A DNA stretch of 64,000 bases, from positions 5,440,501 through 5,504,500 of the forward strand of contig NZ_CP166850.1 in assembly GCF_041346945.1 (NCBI RefSeq), read 5' to 3'. Shown piece after piece: positions 55,133-64,000 of this stretch. Every line of letters begins with the position of its first letter. Position 1 is the first letter of the stretch. Below the pieces are notes generated by a model. It was not told the origin of the DNA. It saw only the letters and a list, made by a program, of their open reading frames with translations, and did not search any database. The position numbers were made by a program, and so were the translations under genes. Source of the stretch: Amycolatopsis sp. cg9 (GTDB lineage Bacteria > Actinomycetota > Actinomycetes > Mycobacteriales > Pseudonocardiaceae).

Positions 55133-56653
55133 ATGCGAGCAGACGGGCTGGCCGGTGGCCACGACGGCGCGGACCGGCTCGCCGAGCTGATCCCGGCGGC
55201 CCTGCGCGGCATGGCGGCGGGCGTCGCCGAACGCGGCGGCCCGATCCCGGCCGGCGGCCCGGCCGCGGTGGCGGCGGCCCTGATGGCCGAGCACGGCGAG
55301 AACGCGACGGCGGACGTGGGGTTCGACCCGGCGGGTGGCCCGGCAGCGGACGGGGCGGGACGAACCGAGTCGCCCGAGGTCACCGCGAGTGGCGCGCTCC
55401 CTCGCCACGGCGTAGGGGCCGAAGCCGCCCTCGAAGAGCTCAGCCGGCTCCTCGCCGCCGGGTCCGCCGATCCCGCCGACCCCGCCTGTGCCGCCCACCT
55501 CCACTGCCCGCCGCTCGCGGTCTCCGTGGCCGCCGATGTCGTCGCGAGTGCGCTCAACCCCTCCATGGACTCCTGGGACCAGGCGCCGGTCGCCAGTGAA
55601 CTCGAACGCGAATTCACCGCCGGGATCGCCCGGTTGTGCTACCCCGGCGCGCGCGAACCCGACGCCGTCGTGACCACCGGGGGGACCGAATCGAACCTCC
55701 TCGGCCTGCTCCTCGCCCGCGAGCGCGGCACCGTCCAAGCCGTCTGCGGGGCCAACGCCCACCACAGCGTCGCGCGCGCGGCCTGGCTGCTCGGCCTGCC
55801 CGCCCCGATCGTCGTGCCGTGCGCGGGTGATCGCATGCTGCCCGGCGCGCTCGCCGAGGTCGTCTCGCCGCGGACCGTCGTCGTCGCGACCGCCGGCACC
55901 ACGAACACCGGCACCCTCGACCCGCTTCCCGAGATCGCCGAAATCTGCCGTCGTGCGGGGGCCCGGCTGCACGTCGACGCCGCTTACGGGGGCACCGCCC
56001 TGTGCAGCGACGCGCTGAAGGCCAAGCTCGCCGGGCTCGACCTCGCCGATTCCGTGGCGCTCGACCTGCACAAGTTCGGCTGGCAGCCGGTCGCCGCCGG
56101 GCTCTTCGCCGCTCGGGAAGCCGCCGATCTCGCCGCGCTGACCGTGCGGGCCGAGTACCTCAACGCCGACGACGACACCGAAGCCGGGCTGCCGGACCTG
56201 CTCGGCCGGTCGATCCGGACGTCGCGGCGGCCGGACGCCTTCCGGATGGCCGTCACCGTGCGCGCGCTGGGCACCGAAGGGCTCGGCGCGCTCGTCGAAC
56301 GCTGCTGCGCCACCGCGGCCGCAGTCGCGGAGGACGTCGAGCGGCACCCCGGGCTCCGGCTCTGGGGGCCGCCGGAACTGTCCACTGTGGTCCTGCGGCC
56401 GGTCGTCGCCGACGAGGCGGGCGGGGACGAGCTCGTCGCGCGGGTCCGCCGGGCGCTCCTCGAAGCCGGCACCGCCGTGATCGGCCGGGCCGCGCTGCCG
56501 ACCGGGCCCGGCGGCGCGGACCAGCTGTGGCTCAAGCTGACGCTGCTGCACCCGCACGCGACCGCCGACGGCTACCGGCCGCTGCTCGACCGGATCGCCG
56601 CCACCGCGGGTGCCGAACTCGTCGCCGGCCGGGAAAGCCCGGTCGCTTCGTGA
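55133..56653 (+). CDS. PLP-dependent decarboxylase of the siderophore operon (DesA-like)
   Basis: A 506-residue group II decarboxylase like DesA, which makes cadaverine from lysine (or a diamine from a related amino acid) for hydroxamate siderophores. The PLP lysine is Lys314 in [10 protein letters not shown]. Other markers are [30 protein letters not shown] and [12 protein letters not shown]. The N-terminal ~80 residues are poorly conserved and Ala/Gly-rich. The iron box lies just upstream. It overlaps the next gene by GTGA. Confidence 0.85.
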   Translation: MRADGLAGGHDGADRLAELIPAALRGMAAGVAERGGPIPAGGPAAVAAALMAEHGENATADVGFDPAGGPAADGAGRTESPEVTASGALPRHGVGAEAALEELSRLLAAGSADPADPACAAHLHCPPLAVSVAADVVASALNPSMDSWDQAPVASELEREFTAGIARLCYPGAREPDAVVTTGGTESNLLGLLLARERGTVQAVCGANAHHSVARAAWLLGLPAPIVVPCAGDRMLPGALAEVVSPRTVVVATAGTTNTGTLDPLPEIAEICRRAGARLHVDAAYGGTALCSDALKAKLAGLDLADSVALDLHKFGWQPVAAGLFAAREAADLAALTVRAEYLNADDDTEAGLPDLLGRSIRTSRRPDAFRMAVTVRALGTEGLGALVERCCATAAAVAEDVERHPGLRLWGPPELSTVVLRPVVADEAGGDELVARVRRALLEAGTAVIGRAALPTGPGGADQLWLKLTLLHPHATADGYRPLLDRIAATAGAELVAGRESPVAS

Positions 56654-57927
56654 GGCGCCACCACCTCGCGGGCGTCGGGATCGGGCCGTTCAACCTCTCG
56701 CTCGCGGCGCTGGCCGACGGCGTCGACGGCCTGGACGCGGTGTTCTTCGACGCCCGCCCGGAGTTCCGCTGGCACCCCGGCCTGCTGGTCGAAGGCGCGA
56801 CGCTGCAGGTGCCGTTCCTGGCCGACCTGGTGACGCTGGTCGACCCGACGAACCCGTTCTCCTTCCTCAACTACCTGCGCGACCGCGGCCGGCTGTTCCC
56901 GTTCTACTTCGCGGAGCGGTTCCACCCGCCGCGCGCCGAGTACGACGACTACGGCCGGTGGGCGGCCGCCCGGCTGCCGTCGTGCCGGTTCGGGCACGAG
57001 GTCACCGGGATCCGCTGGGCCGGGGACGCCTTCGAGCTGACGGTCGCCGGGAGCGCGCCGGTGCTCGCGGACAACGTCGTGCTCGGCGTCGGCTCGGTCC
57101 CTTCGGTGCCGGAGGCGTTGCGCGACCTCGTCGCCGACGACGCCGTCCTCGCCCTGCACTCGGCGGACTACCTGCCCCACCGGGAAAAGCTGCTCGCCGC
57201 CGCGAACGTCACGGTCGTCGGGTCCGGGCAGTCGGGTGCCGAGGTGTTCCTCGACCTCTTGCGCTCACGGTCCACTGTGGACGGCCTGCGCTGGCTCGCG
57301 CGGACCCCGGCGTTCGCGCCGATGGAGTACTCGAAGCTCGGTCTCGAGCAGTTCACCCCGGACTACACCGCGTACTTCCACGGCCTCCCGGAGGCCGTCC
57401 GCGACCGGCTGCTGCCCGCGCAGTGGCAGCTGTACAAGGGGATCGACGCCGAGACGATCGCCGCGATCCACGACGAGCTCTACCACCGCAGCATCACCGG
57501 CCCGCCGGGTGCGGTGCTGACCCCGGGGGTCGAGGTGGTCGAATCGTCCACTGTGGATAGACGGATCGAGCTGCGCGTCGTGCAGGCCCAGCAGGGGCGG
57601 GCCGGCACGCTGCGCACCGACGCCGTCGTCGCGGCCACCGGATACGCGGAGGCCCCGGTCGGGCCGCTGCTGGCCGGGCTCGGCGACGCCGTCCACCGCG
57701 ACGGCCGCGGGCGCCTGGTCGTCGACGCCGGCTACCGCGTCGCCCTCGACGTGCCGGGCGCGCTGTACGTCCAGAACGCGGAACGGCACACCCACGGGCC
57801 CGGCGCCCCCGACCTCGGCCTCGGCGCCTGGCGGGCGGCCGTGATCCTCAACGCCGTGTGCGGCAAGACCGTGCACGAACTGCCCGACCGCACCGCCTTC
57901 ACCACGTTCGGCCTGGAGGACAAGTGA
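56650..57927 (+). CDS. L-lysine/ornithine N-monooxygenase-like enzyme (DesB-like)
   Basis: A 425-residue FAD/NADPH hydroxylase of the IucD/SidA/DesB type. FAD site: [24 protein letters not shown] site: [15 protein letters not shown]; substrate-side [12 protein letters not shown] and the C-terminal [19 protein letters not shown] typical of N-hydroxylases. With the upstream decarboxylase it probably yields N-hydroxy-cadaverine or a similar amine. GTGA overlaps on both sides. Confidence 0.88.
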   Translation: MRRHHLAGVGIGPFNLSLAALADGVDGLDAVFFDARPEFRWHPGLLVEGATLQVPFLADLVTLVDPTNPFSFLNYLRDRGRLFPFYFAERFHPPRAEYDDYGRWAAARLPSCRFGHEVTGIRWAGDAFELTVAGSAPVLADNVVLGVGSVPSVPEALRDLVADDAVLALHSADYLPHREKLLAAANVTVVGSGQSGAEVFLDLLRSRSTVDGLRWLARTPAFAPMEYSKLGLEQFTPDYTAYFHGLPEAVRDRLLPAQWQLYKGIDAETIAAIHDELYHRSITGPPGAVLTPGVEVVESSTVDRRIELRVVQAQQGRAGTLRTDAVVAATGYAEAPVGPLLAGLGDAVHRDGRGRLVVDAGYRVALDVPGALYVQNAERHTHGPGAPDLGLGAWRAAVILNAVCGKTVHELPDRTAFTTFGLEDK

Positions 57928-59654
57928 CCCTCGACGAGGCGGCCGCCTGGCGCGCGGCCGGTGCCCTGATCGCGCACAAGATGCTCGGTGAGCTGTCCTA
58001 CGAGCACCTGCTGGAGCCCGTTCGGGACGGCGATTCCTACCGGCTCGAGCTGCCGGGTGCCGAATACACGTTCCGGGCCCGGCGGGGCGCGTTCGACTCC
58101 TGGACGGTCGAACCGGGCAGCGCGCGCCGCTCGGGCGAGCCGGTCACCGACCCGCGCGCCCTCGTCGTCGACGCACGGGAAGTGCTGGGGCTGAGCGGGT
58201 TGCGGCTGGCCGACGTGCTGGCCGAGCTGACCTCGACGGTCGCCAACGAGGCCGCCCGGCTGCGCCGTGCCCCGACCGCGGCCGCACTGTCCACCATGGA
58301 CTACAACGTCGCCGACGGGCACCTCACCGGCCACCCGCGGCTGGTGCTGAACAAGGGCCGCGTCGGGTTCTCCGCGCACGACCGCGCCCGCTACGCGCCG
58401 GAAGCGGGCGCGGACGTCCGGCTGCGCTGGTTCGCCGTCCACCCGGACCACGCCGAGTTCCGCTGCGTCGACGGGCTGAGCCGGGACGCGCTCCTGGCCG
58501 CCGAACTCGGCGAGCAGCGGGCGGAGTTCGCCGCGAAGGCACCGGAAAACTACGTCTGGGTGCCCGTGCACCCGTGGCAGGCCGACGAAATCCTCGGCAC
58601 GCTCTACGCCGCCGAGCTCGCCACCGGTGTCGTGGTCGACCTCGGGGAGAGCGCCGACGCCTACCGCGCGCACCAGACGGTCCGGACCCTGGGCAACGTG
58701 ACCACGCCGGGCCGCCACGACGTCAAGACCGCGGTCTCGGTGCGCAACACGCTCGTCTACCGCGGGCTGAACTCGGCCGCGACGCTCGCCGGGCCGTCGG
58801 TGACGTCGTGGCTGCGCCGGATCAGCGCGGCCGACCCGCTGCTGAGCGAGCGGTACCGGTTCGGGCTGCTCGGCGAAGTCGCGAGCGTGTCGGTCACGCA
58901 CCCGCTGTTCGGGCACCTGGAGGAACTGCCCTACCGGTTCCACGAAACGCTGGGCGCGCTCTGGCGGGAGCCGATCCGGCTCGCGGACGGGGAGCGCGCG
59001 ATTTCGTTCGCCGCGCTGCCCTACCGGGGCCCCGGCGGCGGTTCGGTGCTCGCGCACCTGATCGCGGGCGGCGATCCCGTGGCGTGGCTGACGCGGCTGT
59101 TCGACCTGCTGCTCACGCCGTTGCTGCAGTGGCTGCTGCGCCACGGCGTCGGGTTCTGCCCGCACGGCCAGAACCTGGTCCTCGTCGTCGACGCCGCCGG
59201 GTTCCCCCGCCGTGTGCTGATCAAGGACTTCGCCCAGGGCGTCGACCTGCTCGACGAACAGCTGGAGAGCTACGAGTCGCTCCCGCCGGAGGCGGCCGCG
59301 GACATGCTGCGCTGGCCCGCGCACCTGCTCGCCCAGTCGCTGTTCAGCTCGGTGTTCTCCGGCCAGTTCCGGTTCTGGGCCGAGCTGCTGCTCGACGAGC
59401 TGGGCCTGCCGCGCGCGCGGTTCTGGGCGCCGGTCCGGGAGATCGCCGGGCGCTACCGGGACGAGAACCCGGACGTGGCCGCGCGGTTCGACGCGTGCCG
59501 GCTGTTCGCCCCGGACGTCGAGCGCGTGACGCTCAACCGGGAGCACCTGGCCGGCCAGGGGTTCGACAAGGTGGAGCGCGACGACGAGTTCGACGTCCGG
59601 TGGGGCCGGGTGCCGAACCCGCTGCACGCCCCGGACCCCGGCGGCGCGTGGTGA
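57924..59654 (+). CDS. IucA/IucC-family siderophore synthetase
   Basis: A 576-residue NRPS-independent (NIS) synthetase that forms amide or ester bonds between a carboxylate and an amine or hydroxylamine through an acyl-adenylate. Family markers: STMDYNVADGHLTGHPRLVLNKGRVGFS (seen as GHLTGHPRLVLNKGRVG), VPVHPWQADE, DVKTAVSVRNTLVYRGL and GVGFCPHGQNLVL. It is the central assembly enzyme of the operon. GTG start within the upstream stop (GTGA). Confidence 0.92.
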   Translation: MTLDEAAAWRAAGALIAHKMLGELSYEHLLEPVRDGDSYRLELPGAEYTFRARRGAFDSWTVEPGSARRSGEPVTDPRALVVDAREVLGLSGLRLADVLAELTSTVANEAARLRRAPTAAALSTMDYNVADGHLTGHPRLVLNKGRVGFSAHDRARYAPEAGADVRLRWFAVHPDHAEFRCVDGLSRDALLAAELGEQRAEFAAKAPENYVWVPVHPWQADEILGTLYAAELATGVVVDLGESADAYRAHQTVRTLGNVTTPGRHDVKTAVSVRNTLVYRGLNSAATLAGPSVTSWLRRISAADPLLSERYRFGLLGEVASVSVTHPLFGHLEELPYRFHETLGALWREPIRLADGERAISFAALPYRGPGGGSVLAHLIAGGDPVAWLTRLFDLLLTPLLQWLLRHGVGFCPHGQNLVLVVDAAGFPRRVLIKDFAQGVDLLDEQLESYESLPPEAAADMLRWPAHLLAQSLFSSVFSGQFRFWAELLLDELGLPRARFWAPVREIAGRYRDENPDVAARFDACRLFAPDVERVTLNREHLAGQGFDKVERDDEFDVRWGRVPNPLHAPDPGGAW

Positions 59655-60955
59655 CGCCGTTCGCGCGGCCGGCCGGCCCGCGTTCCCTGGCCGCGCGCCG
59701 GACGGCCGCCGCCGCGGGGACGGCCGTGCTGCGCGGGGTGCTCGCGGAGGACGGCGCGCGGCTGCTCCTGCTGGTGCCCGACCCGCACGCCCGCTTCGCC
59801 GCGGTCGAGCTGGCCGCGCCGTTCGCCGCCTCGGTCCTCGACGACGGCTACGGCGTCTGCAGCTACGTCTTCGCGTGGACACCGGACCGGGAGCCGCTCG
59901 CGGCGTCCGGCGTGCTGGGCGGGTATCTCGAGGGGTTCGGCGACCTGCGGGTGCGCCCGGACGCGGCGACGGCGATCCCGCTGGGCGAGCGGACGTGGGC
60001 GGTGGTGTGCGACGCCGAGTGGCCCTCGGGCCGGATCGCCGAGCTCGCCCCGCGCGAGGTGCTGCGCGGCCAGCTCGCGGCGCTGGAGGGGCTCGGGCTG
60101 GTGCCGTCGGTGGGCATCGAGCACGAGGTGGTGTTCGGCGACGCCGCCGGGCCGCTCACCGCGCACGGCACCGACTACGCGGTCGGCGGCACGGAACGCC
60201 TGGCACCGGTGCTTTCCGACCTCCGGTCCGCGCTGGCCGACGCCGGGCTGGGTGTCGAATCCGCGCGCGCGGAGTGTCACCCGGGGCAGTACGAGGTCGT
60301 GCTGCGCCACCGCGACGCACTGGCCGCGTGCGACGACGTGCTGCTGCAGCAGCTGATCGTGCGCCGGGTCGCGGCGCGCCACGCGGTGTCCGCGTCCTAC
60401 CTGGCCGCACCCGCGCCGGGACAGGGCAATTCGGGCCACGTGCACCTGTCGCTGTCCACTGTGGACGGCTCGCCCCCGGACCTGCTCGGCGGCTTCCTGG
60501 CGGGCGTGCTGCGCGACGCGCGGGCGCTGACGGCGGTGTGGGCCCCGACGTGGAACAGCTACGTGCGGCTGCGGACGGCGCCGTTCTCCCCGCGCGAGAT
60601 CCGCTGGGGCCACGACGACCGGACCGCGGCGGTGCGCGTCGCCGGGCCGCCGTCGGACCCCCGCCTGGAGTTCCGCTTCGCCGGCGCGGACGCGCAGCCG
60701 CACCTGGTGGTCGCGGCGCTGCTCGCCGCCGGGCGGTTCGGGCTGGAGGAGGGCCTGACCCCGCCGGAGCCCGGGGTCGCTTCGGGCTCGCTGGCGGGGT
60801 CGCCGTGGGAGGCGCTGCCGCTGCTGGACCGGGTGGGCGAGCTGCTGGGCGCGGACGTCGCGGCCCAGCTGGCGGCGCTGCTGACCGAGGAGATCGAGTC
60901 CGGTCTGGACTCGGTCACGGACTGGCAGCGCCGCCGCGGTTCCCTCCGTTCCTGA
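59651..60955 (+). CDS. glutamine-synthetase-like amide ligase in the siderophore operon
   Basis: A 434-residue protein of the glutamine synthetase superfamily. Catalytic-domain markers: GIEHEVVFGD, AECHPGQYEVVLRH, GQGNSGHVHLSLST, WNSYVRLRTAPFSPREIRWG and FAGADAQPHLVVAALLAAGRF. The N-terminal part is short and unusual. No DesC-like acyltransferase is visible, so this ligase may supply the missing acylation, for instance by joining a glutamate or dicarboxylate to the hydroxydiamine. That is inference. Co-translated with the synthetase by GTGA. Confidence 0.85.
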   Translation: MTPFARPAGPRSLAARRTAAAAGTAVLRGVLAEDGARLLLLVPDPHARFAAVELAAPFAASVLDDGYGVCSYVFAWTPDREPLAASGVLGGYLEGFGDLRVRPDAATAIPLGERTWAVVCDAEWPSGRIAELAPREVLRGQLAALEGLGLVPSVGIEHEVVFGDAAGPLTAHGTDYAVGGTERLAPVLSDLRSALADAGLGVESARAECHPGQYEVVLRHRDALAACDDVLLQQLIVRRVAARHAVSASYLAAPAPGQGNSGHVHLSLSTVDGSPPDLLGGFLAGVLRDARALTAVWAPTWNSYVRLRTAPFSPREIRWGHDDRTAAVRVAGPPSDPRLEFRFAGADAQPHLVVAALLAAGRFGLEEGLTPPEPGVASGSLAGSPWEALPLLDRVGELLGADVAAQLAALLTEEIESGLDSVTDWQRRRGSLRS

Positions 60956-60961
60956 ACGGCG

Positions 60962-62350
60962 TCACGCCGGGCGGATGTTCTGGTTGACGTGGAACGCGTT
61001 GTCCGGGTCGTAGCGCCGCTTCACCGCGGCCAGGCGGTCGTAGTTCCCCCGGTACGACGCCCGCACCCGGTCCTGGCCCTCCTCCATCATGAAGTTGACG
61101 TACGCCCCGCCCGCCGACGTCGGGTGCAGTTCCTCCCAGTACTCCCGCGTCCACTGGGAAATCTCCGCCGCGCGGTCCGGCGACGGGTCCACCCCGACGA
61201 TCACGCCCGACCACCCGCCGGAGCGGTGCGGGAACGCCGTCGCGTCCGCCGCCACCCGGCTCGCCGCGCCGTCGATCGGGTACAGGTGCATCGACGAGTG
61301 CATCGTCGGCAAGGCCGCGCCGTGCTTGAGGTGGACGTCGATCGCCGCGTCGGAGATCTCGTGGAACACGTCCGCGCGCCAGTACCACTGCAGGCCCGCC
61401 GGGTACAGCGCGTCGAACGCGGCCTGCAGCGCGGTGTAGGGCAGCTCGTGCAGCCCCACCAGCAACGGCGAACCGAACGAGCGGATCGGGGCCAGCACCT
61501 CGTCGGCCTTGTCGTGCGGACCCGTGTAGCACCAGACGATCCCGCACGCCTTGCGGCCCCACAGCTGCTCGGGGAACGGCGGCGCGGGCGGGACGGTCAG
61601 CAGGCCGAACCAGCCGTTGACCTCCTCCGGCAGCGACGGCAGCAGCTCGCGGTACCAGCGCAGCACCTCGGGCGTGTCGGCCAGGTCGTAGAGCACCGGC
61701 CCGCCGAGCACCGAGCCGTGCTCGCCGATGTCGTGGCAGCGGAAGGTGAACGACGTGACGACGCCGAAGTTGCCGCCCCCGCCGCGCAGGGCCCAGAACA
61801 GGTCGGGGTGCGAAGACTCCGAAGCTCGCACGAACGAGCCGTCCGCGAGCACGACGTCCGCGCCGAGCAGGTTGTCGACCGTCAGGCCGAAGCGCCGGGC
61901 CAGGTAGCCGATGCCGCCGCCCAGCGTCAGGCCGGCGACGCCGGTGGACCCGACGATGCCCGACGGCGTCGCCATGCCGAAGGCGACCGTCGCGTGGTCG
62001 ACGTCGCCCCAGGTGCAGCCCGCGTCGGCGCGCACGGTGTGGTTGACCGGGTCGACCGTGGTGCTGCGCAGCCCGGACAGGTCGACGACCAGCGCGCCGT
62101 CGGCGACGCCGAGGCCGCCCGCGTTGTGGCCGCCGCCGCGCACGGCGAGGTCGAGGCCCTGCTCGCGGCCGTAGCGGACGCAGGCGATGACGTCGGCGGC
62201 GTCGCGGCAGTAGGCGATCGCCGCCGGCCGCTTGTCGATCATGGCGTTGTAGACGGCGCGGGCTTCGTCGTAGCCCGGGTCCGCCGGCGTGACGAGGTCG
62301 CCGCGCAGGGTGGTGGCCAGTGCTTCGTGCGGCAACGCGGTGGTGGTCAT
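60962..62350 (-). CDS. FAD-linked BBE-type oxidase
   Basis: A 462-residue flavin oxidase of the berberine-bridge-enzyme type. FAD site: VRGGGHNAGGLGV with the covalent-binding histidine, then STGVAGLTLGGGIGYLARRFGLTVDNL (seen as TGVAGLTLGGGIG). The second cysteinyl link typical of bicovalent members is not seen. The BBE tail RYDPDNAFHVNQNIRP ends the protein. It is convergent with the GS-like gene, only six bases apart. The substrate is unknown. Confidence 0.9.
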   Translation of the reverse strand: MTTTALPHEALATTLRGDLVTPADPGYDEARAVYNAMIDKRPAAIAYCRDAADVIACVRYGREQGLDLAVRGGGHNAGGLGVADGALVVDLSGLRSTTVDPVNHTVRADAGCTWGDVDHATVAFGMATPSGIVGSTGVAGLTLGGGIGYLARRFGLTVDNLLGADVVLADGSFVRASESSHPDLFWALRGGGGNFGVVTSFTFRCHDIGEHGSVLGGPVLYDLADTPEVLRWYRELLPSLPEEVNGWFGLLTVPPAPPFPEQLWGRKACGIVWCYTGPHDKADEVLAPIRSFGSPLLVGLHELPYTALQAAFDALYPAGLQWYWRADVFHEISDAAIDVHLKHGAALPTMHSSMHLYPIDGAASRVAADATAFPHRSGGWSGVIVGVDPSPDRAAEISQWTREYWEELHPTSAGGAYVNFMMEEGQDRVRASYRGNYDRLAAVKRRYDPDNAFHVNQNIRPA

Positions 62351-62420
62351 GGTGCCCCTCTCGGATTTCCCGGTTCGAGGCGAACGTAGGCACGCGGCGT
62401 TCGCGAAGCGTTCGGTCCGT

Positions 62421-64000
62421 TCAGGGCCGGCCGGACGCGGCCCGAACGCCCAGGTCCGCCTCGCAGCGCCGCAGCAGGGCCACGCTGCCCTGGCCGCGGG
62501 CCAGCTCCGCGGCGGCCCGCAGACGGGGGCCGGGATCGGCGTCGTGCGCGGCCCGCAGCCGCAGCACCTCCGGCAGCCACCAGCGGTCGTCGCGGGCCTC
62601 CCCGGCGGCGAGCGCGGCGTCCAGCGTCGCGCGGGCCGCTTCGGGCCCCGACAGGTCGGCGACCAGCGTCAGCCAGTAGGGCATCCGGGCGAACGCGCCC
62701 TCGGCCTTGAGGTTCGCGACGCCTTCCTGCGCCGCGGCCAGCCCGGCCGCGCCGCCGCGGGACCAGCCGCCCAGCACCAGCGCCCACTCGCGGTAGTAGG
62801 CGAAGCCGTACCGGTCGCACAAGCCGTGCAGCTCGGAGACGGCCGCCCACAGCGCCCGCCGGTCGCGGCGCATCTGGTGGGTGATCCCCGCGTAGGCCAG
62901 CGCGATGGTCAGGCTGTACGGGTGCCCGGCCGCGCGGGCGCGGCCGACGGCTTCGGCACTGCTCGCCACGGCGGCGTCGTCGTGGCCGAGGAGCCAGTGC
63001 GCGTGCGCCGCCCAGGCCGGCCCGTGGATGTCCGGGCGGGTGCCGATCGGCCACGTCGACGCGTCGCGGGTGCGCTCGGCGCCCAGCTCGAAGTGCCGCA
63101 GCCCGTCGGCGGGGCGCCCGAGGCTCACCGACGAGCCCGCGACGATGAAGTGCGCCGAACCGCTCAGCGCGGGGTTCGTCCCGGGGACGACCAGCGTCAG
63201 CGCGCGTTCGGCCGACTCGTGCGCCAGCGCGGTCCGGCCCTGGACGAACCGGGACGACCACAGTTCCAGCAGGGCGGTCAGCGCGGAATCCTCGCTGCCC
63301 AGGGCTTCCGCGAGCTCGAGCGACCGTTCGAGGACCTGCTGCAGCTCGGGGGAGGAGTAGCCCCGGCGGGCGTTGAGCGGCCCGGCGAGCGCTTCGAGGA
63401 CGGCGAGCTCCGCGCGGTCGCGGTTGCCGCTCGGCGGGCGCGCGCGGACGAGCGCCAGCGCTTCCCCGAGCAGCCGGATCGCCTCGGCGTGGGCGAACGT
63501 CCGCGCGGCGACCGCCGCGGCCCGCCGGTAGTGCTCGACGGCGCGGTCCGGCCGGCCGCCGCGGGCGTACTGCTCGGCCAGCTGCGCCGCCACGGCGTCG
63601 GTGTCCTCGGCGTGCAGCAGTTCCAGGCCCTGGGCCAGCCGCCGGTGCAGCAGCCACCGGCGCGGCGGGCTGACCTGCTGGTAGGCCGCCTCGCGCAGCA
63701 GGTCGTGGGTGAAGTCGTAGCCGCCGCCGACCTCGCGCACGATCCGGCGCCGCCACAGCTCGTCGACCGCGTCGACGACGGTGTCGGCGTCGAGGTCGCT
63801 CGCCTCGGTGAGCAGTTCGAGGGTGAAGTCGCGCCCGGCCGCGGCGGCGAGCCCCGCCACTTCGCGGGCCGCCGGACCGGGCTGTTCGAGCCGGGCCCGC
63901 AGGACGCCGCTCAGCCGCCCGGACGGCGGGGACGCGTTGGTGCGCAACGCTTCCACGACGTAGAGCGGGAACCCGCCGGTGGCCGCGTGCAGCAGCGTCC
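62421..64000 (-). CDS. C-terminal part of a large ATPase/TPR regulator (BTAD/LuxR type), cut by window
   Basis: About 526 residues of the C-terminal part, running off the right edge. It begins inside the ATPase-domain end (TGGFPLYVVEALRT...). Then it shows ARLEQPGPAAREVAGLAAAAGRDFTLELLTEASDLDADTVVDAVDELWRRRIVREVGGGYDFTHDLLREAAYQQV (seen as DFTHDLLREAAY), followed by TPR-like repeats. It ends without a C-terminal LuxR HTH, so a DNA-binding domain, if any, lies at the N-terminus outside the window (SARP/BTAD type). Target genes may be the adjacent oxidase. Confidence 0.8.
   Translation of the reverse strand, partial: TLLHAATGGFPLYVVEALRTNASPPSGRLSGVLRARLEQPGPAAREVAGLAAAAGRDFTLELLTEASDLDADTVVDAVDELWRRRIVREVGGGYDFTHDLLREAAYQQVSPPRRWLLHRRLAQGLELLHAEDTDAVAAQLAEQYARGGRPDRAVEHYRRAAAVAARTFAHAEAIRLLGEALALVRARPPSGNRDRAELAVLEALAGPLNARRGYSSPELQQVLERSLELAEALGSEDSALTALLELWSSRFVQGRTALAHESAERALTLVVPGTNPALSGSAHFIVAGSSVSLGRPADGLRHFELGAERTRDASTWPIGTRPDIHGPAWAAHAHWLLGHDDAAVASSAEAVGRARAAGHPYSLTIALAYAGITHQMRRDRRALWAAVSELHGLCDRYGFAYYREWALVLGGWSRGGAAGLAAAQEGVANLKAEGAFARMPYWLTLVADLSGPEAARATLDAALAAGEARDDRWWLPEVLRLRAAHDADPGPRLRAAAELARGQGSVALLRRCEADLGVRAASGRP

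Overview
The window is 64 kb of dense, very GC-rich actinobacterial chromosome. The strong GC bias in third codon positions, frequent GTG starts, many 1-4 bp gene overlaps and an actinobacterial-style coproporphyrin heme pathway suggest a member of the Pseudonocardiales, most likely Amycolatopsis or a close relative. That placement is inference from gene content and style; no database search was possible. I see no rRNA, tRNA, CRISPR array, insertion sequence, integrase or phage gene.

Layout. 1-1636: end of a fatty-acid beta-oxidation operon (FadB-like, thiolase). 1781-11431: a urea carboxylase/allophanate hydrolase operon with two DUF1989 partners and an APC permease, divergent from a TetR regulator. 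11541-14895: RNase D, an orphan LuxR-type response regulator and a DUF3000 protein. 14984-19540: hemE, hemY/cgoX and hemQ followed by a class III CoA-transferase. 19988-23008: a four-gene cassette of a DUF692 (MNIO-type) enzyme, a small partner and two TIGR04222-like membrane proteins with Gly/Ser/Cys-only C-terminal tails. This is my best candidate for an undescribed modification system. 23098-26338: MsrB, a small membrane protein, a Ser/Thr kinase with no canonical start codon, and a VTT-family membrane protein. 26610-30055: an NHEJ-type polymerase, DUF6221, a flavin oxidoreductase and a mycothiol/DinB-like protein. 30076-34366: a proline catabolic module (PucR regulator divergent from pruA-putB) ending in a perfect 40-bp palindrome.

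34374-38525: thioredoxin, DUF2630, a YciI + ECF sigma pair, and a TAP-like hydrolase lacking its nucleophilic serine. 38571-43844: a long minus-strand series headed by a reductase and an ECF sigma factor, then three Asp23-like proteins, a miniature HPD (J-domain-like) protein, two membrane-anchored stress proteins and an ATP-dependent DNA ligase. 43934-53883: ZapE, a PAP2 phosphatase, a 48-bp tandem repeat, a D-amino-acid-oxidase-like enzyme, DUF2252, ornithine aminotransferase, PPK2, an S9 peptidase, an LLM oxidoreductase and a small basic protein. 53880-54981: two CrcB fluoride channels flanking a DUF190 protein. 55101-60955: an iron-box-preceded, four-gene translationally coupled siderophore-type operon (decarboxylase, N-monooxygenase, IucA/IucC synthetase, glutamine-synthetase-like ligase). 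60962-64000: a BBE-type flavin oxidase and the C-terminal part of a large ATPase/TPR regulator running off the window.

The non-coding DNA is also structured. Perfect long palindromes lie between genes (11478, 19694, 26403, 36859), one of them in two identical 53-bp copies 10 kb apart. A 43-bp GC-rich 3'-end cassette occurs downstream of two unrelated genes (1671, 35093). Two tandem arrays have 46-bp and 48-bp units (19773, 45478). Inside genes, a 13-bp palindrome encoding Ser-Thr-Val-Asp recurs far more often than base composition would allow, always in the same orientation relative to the gene.
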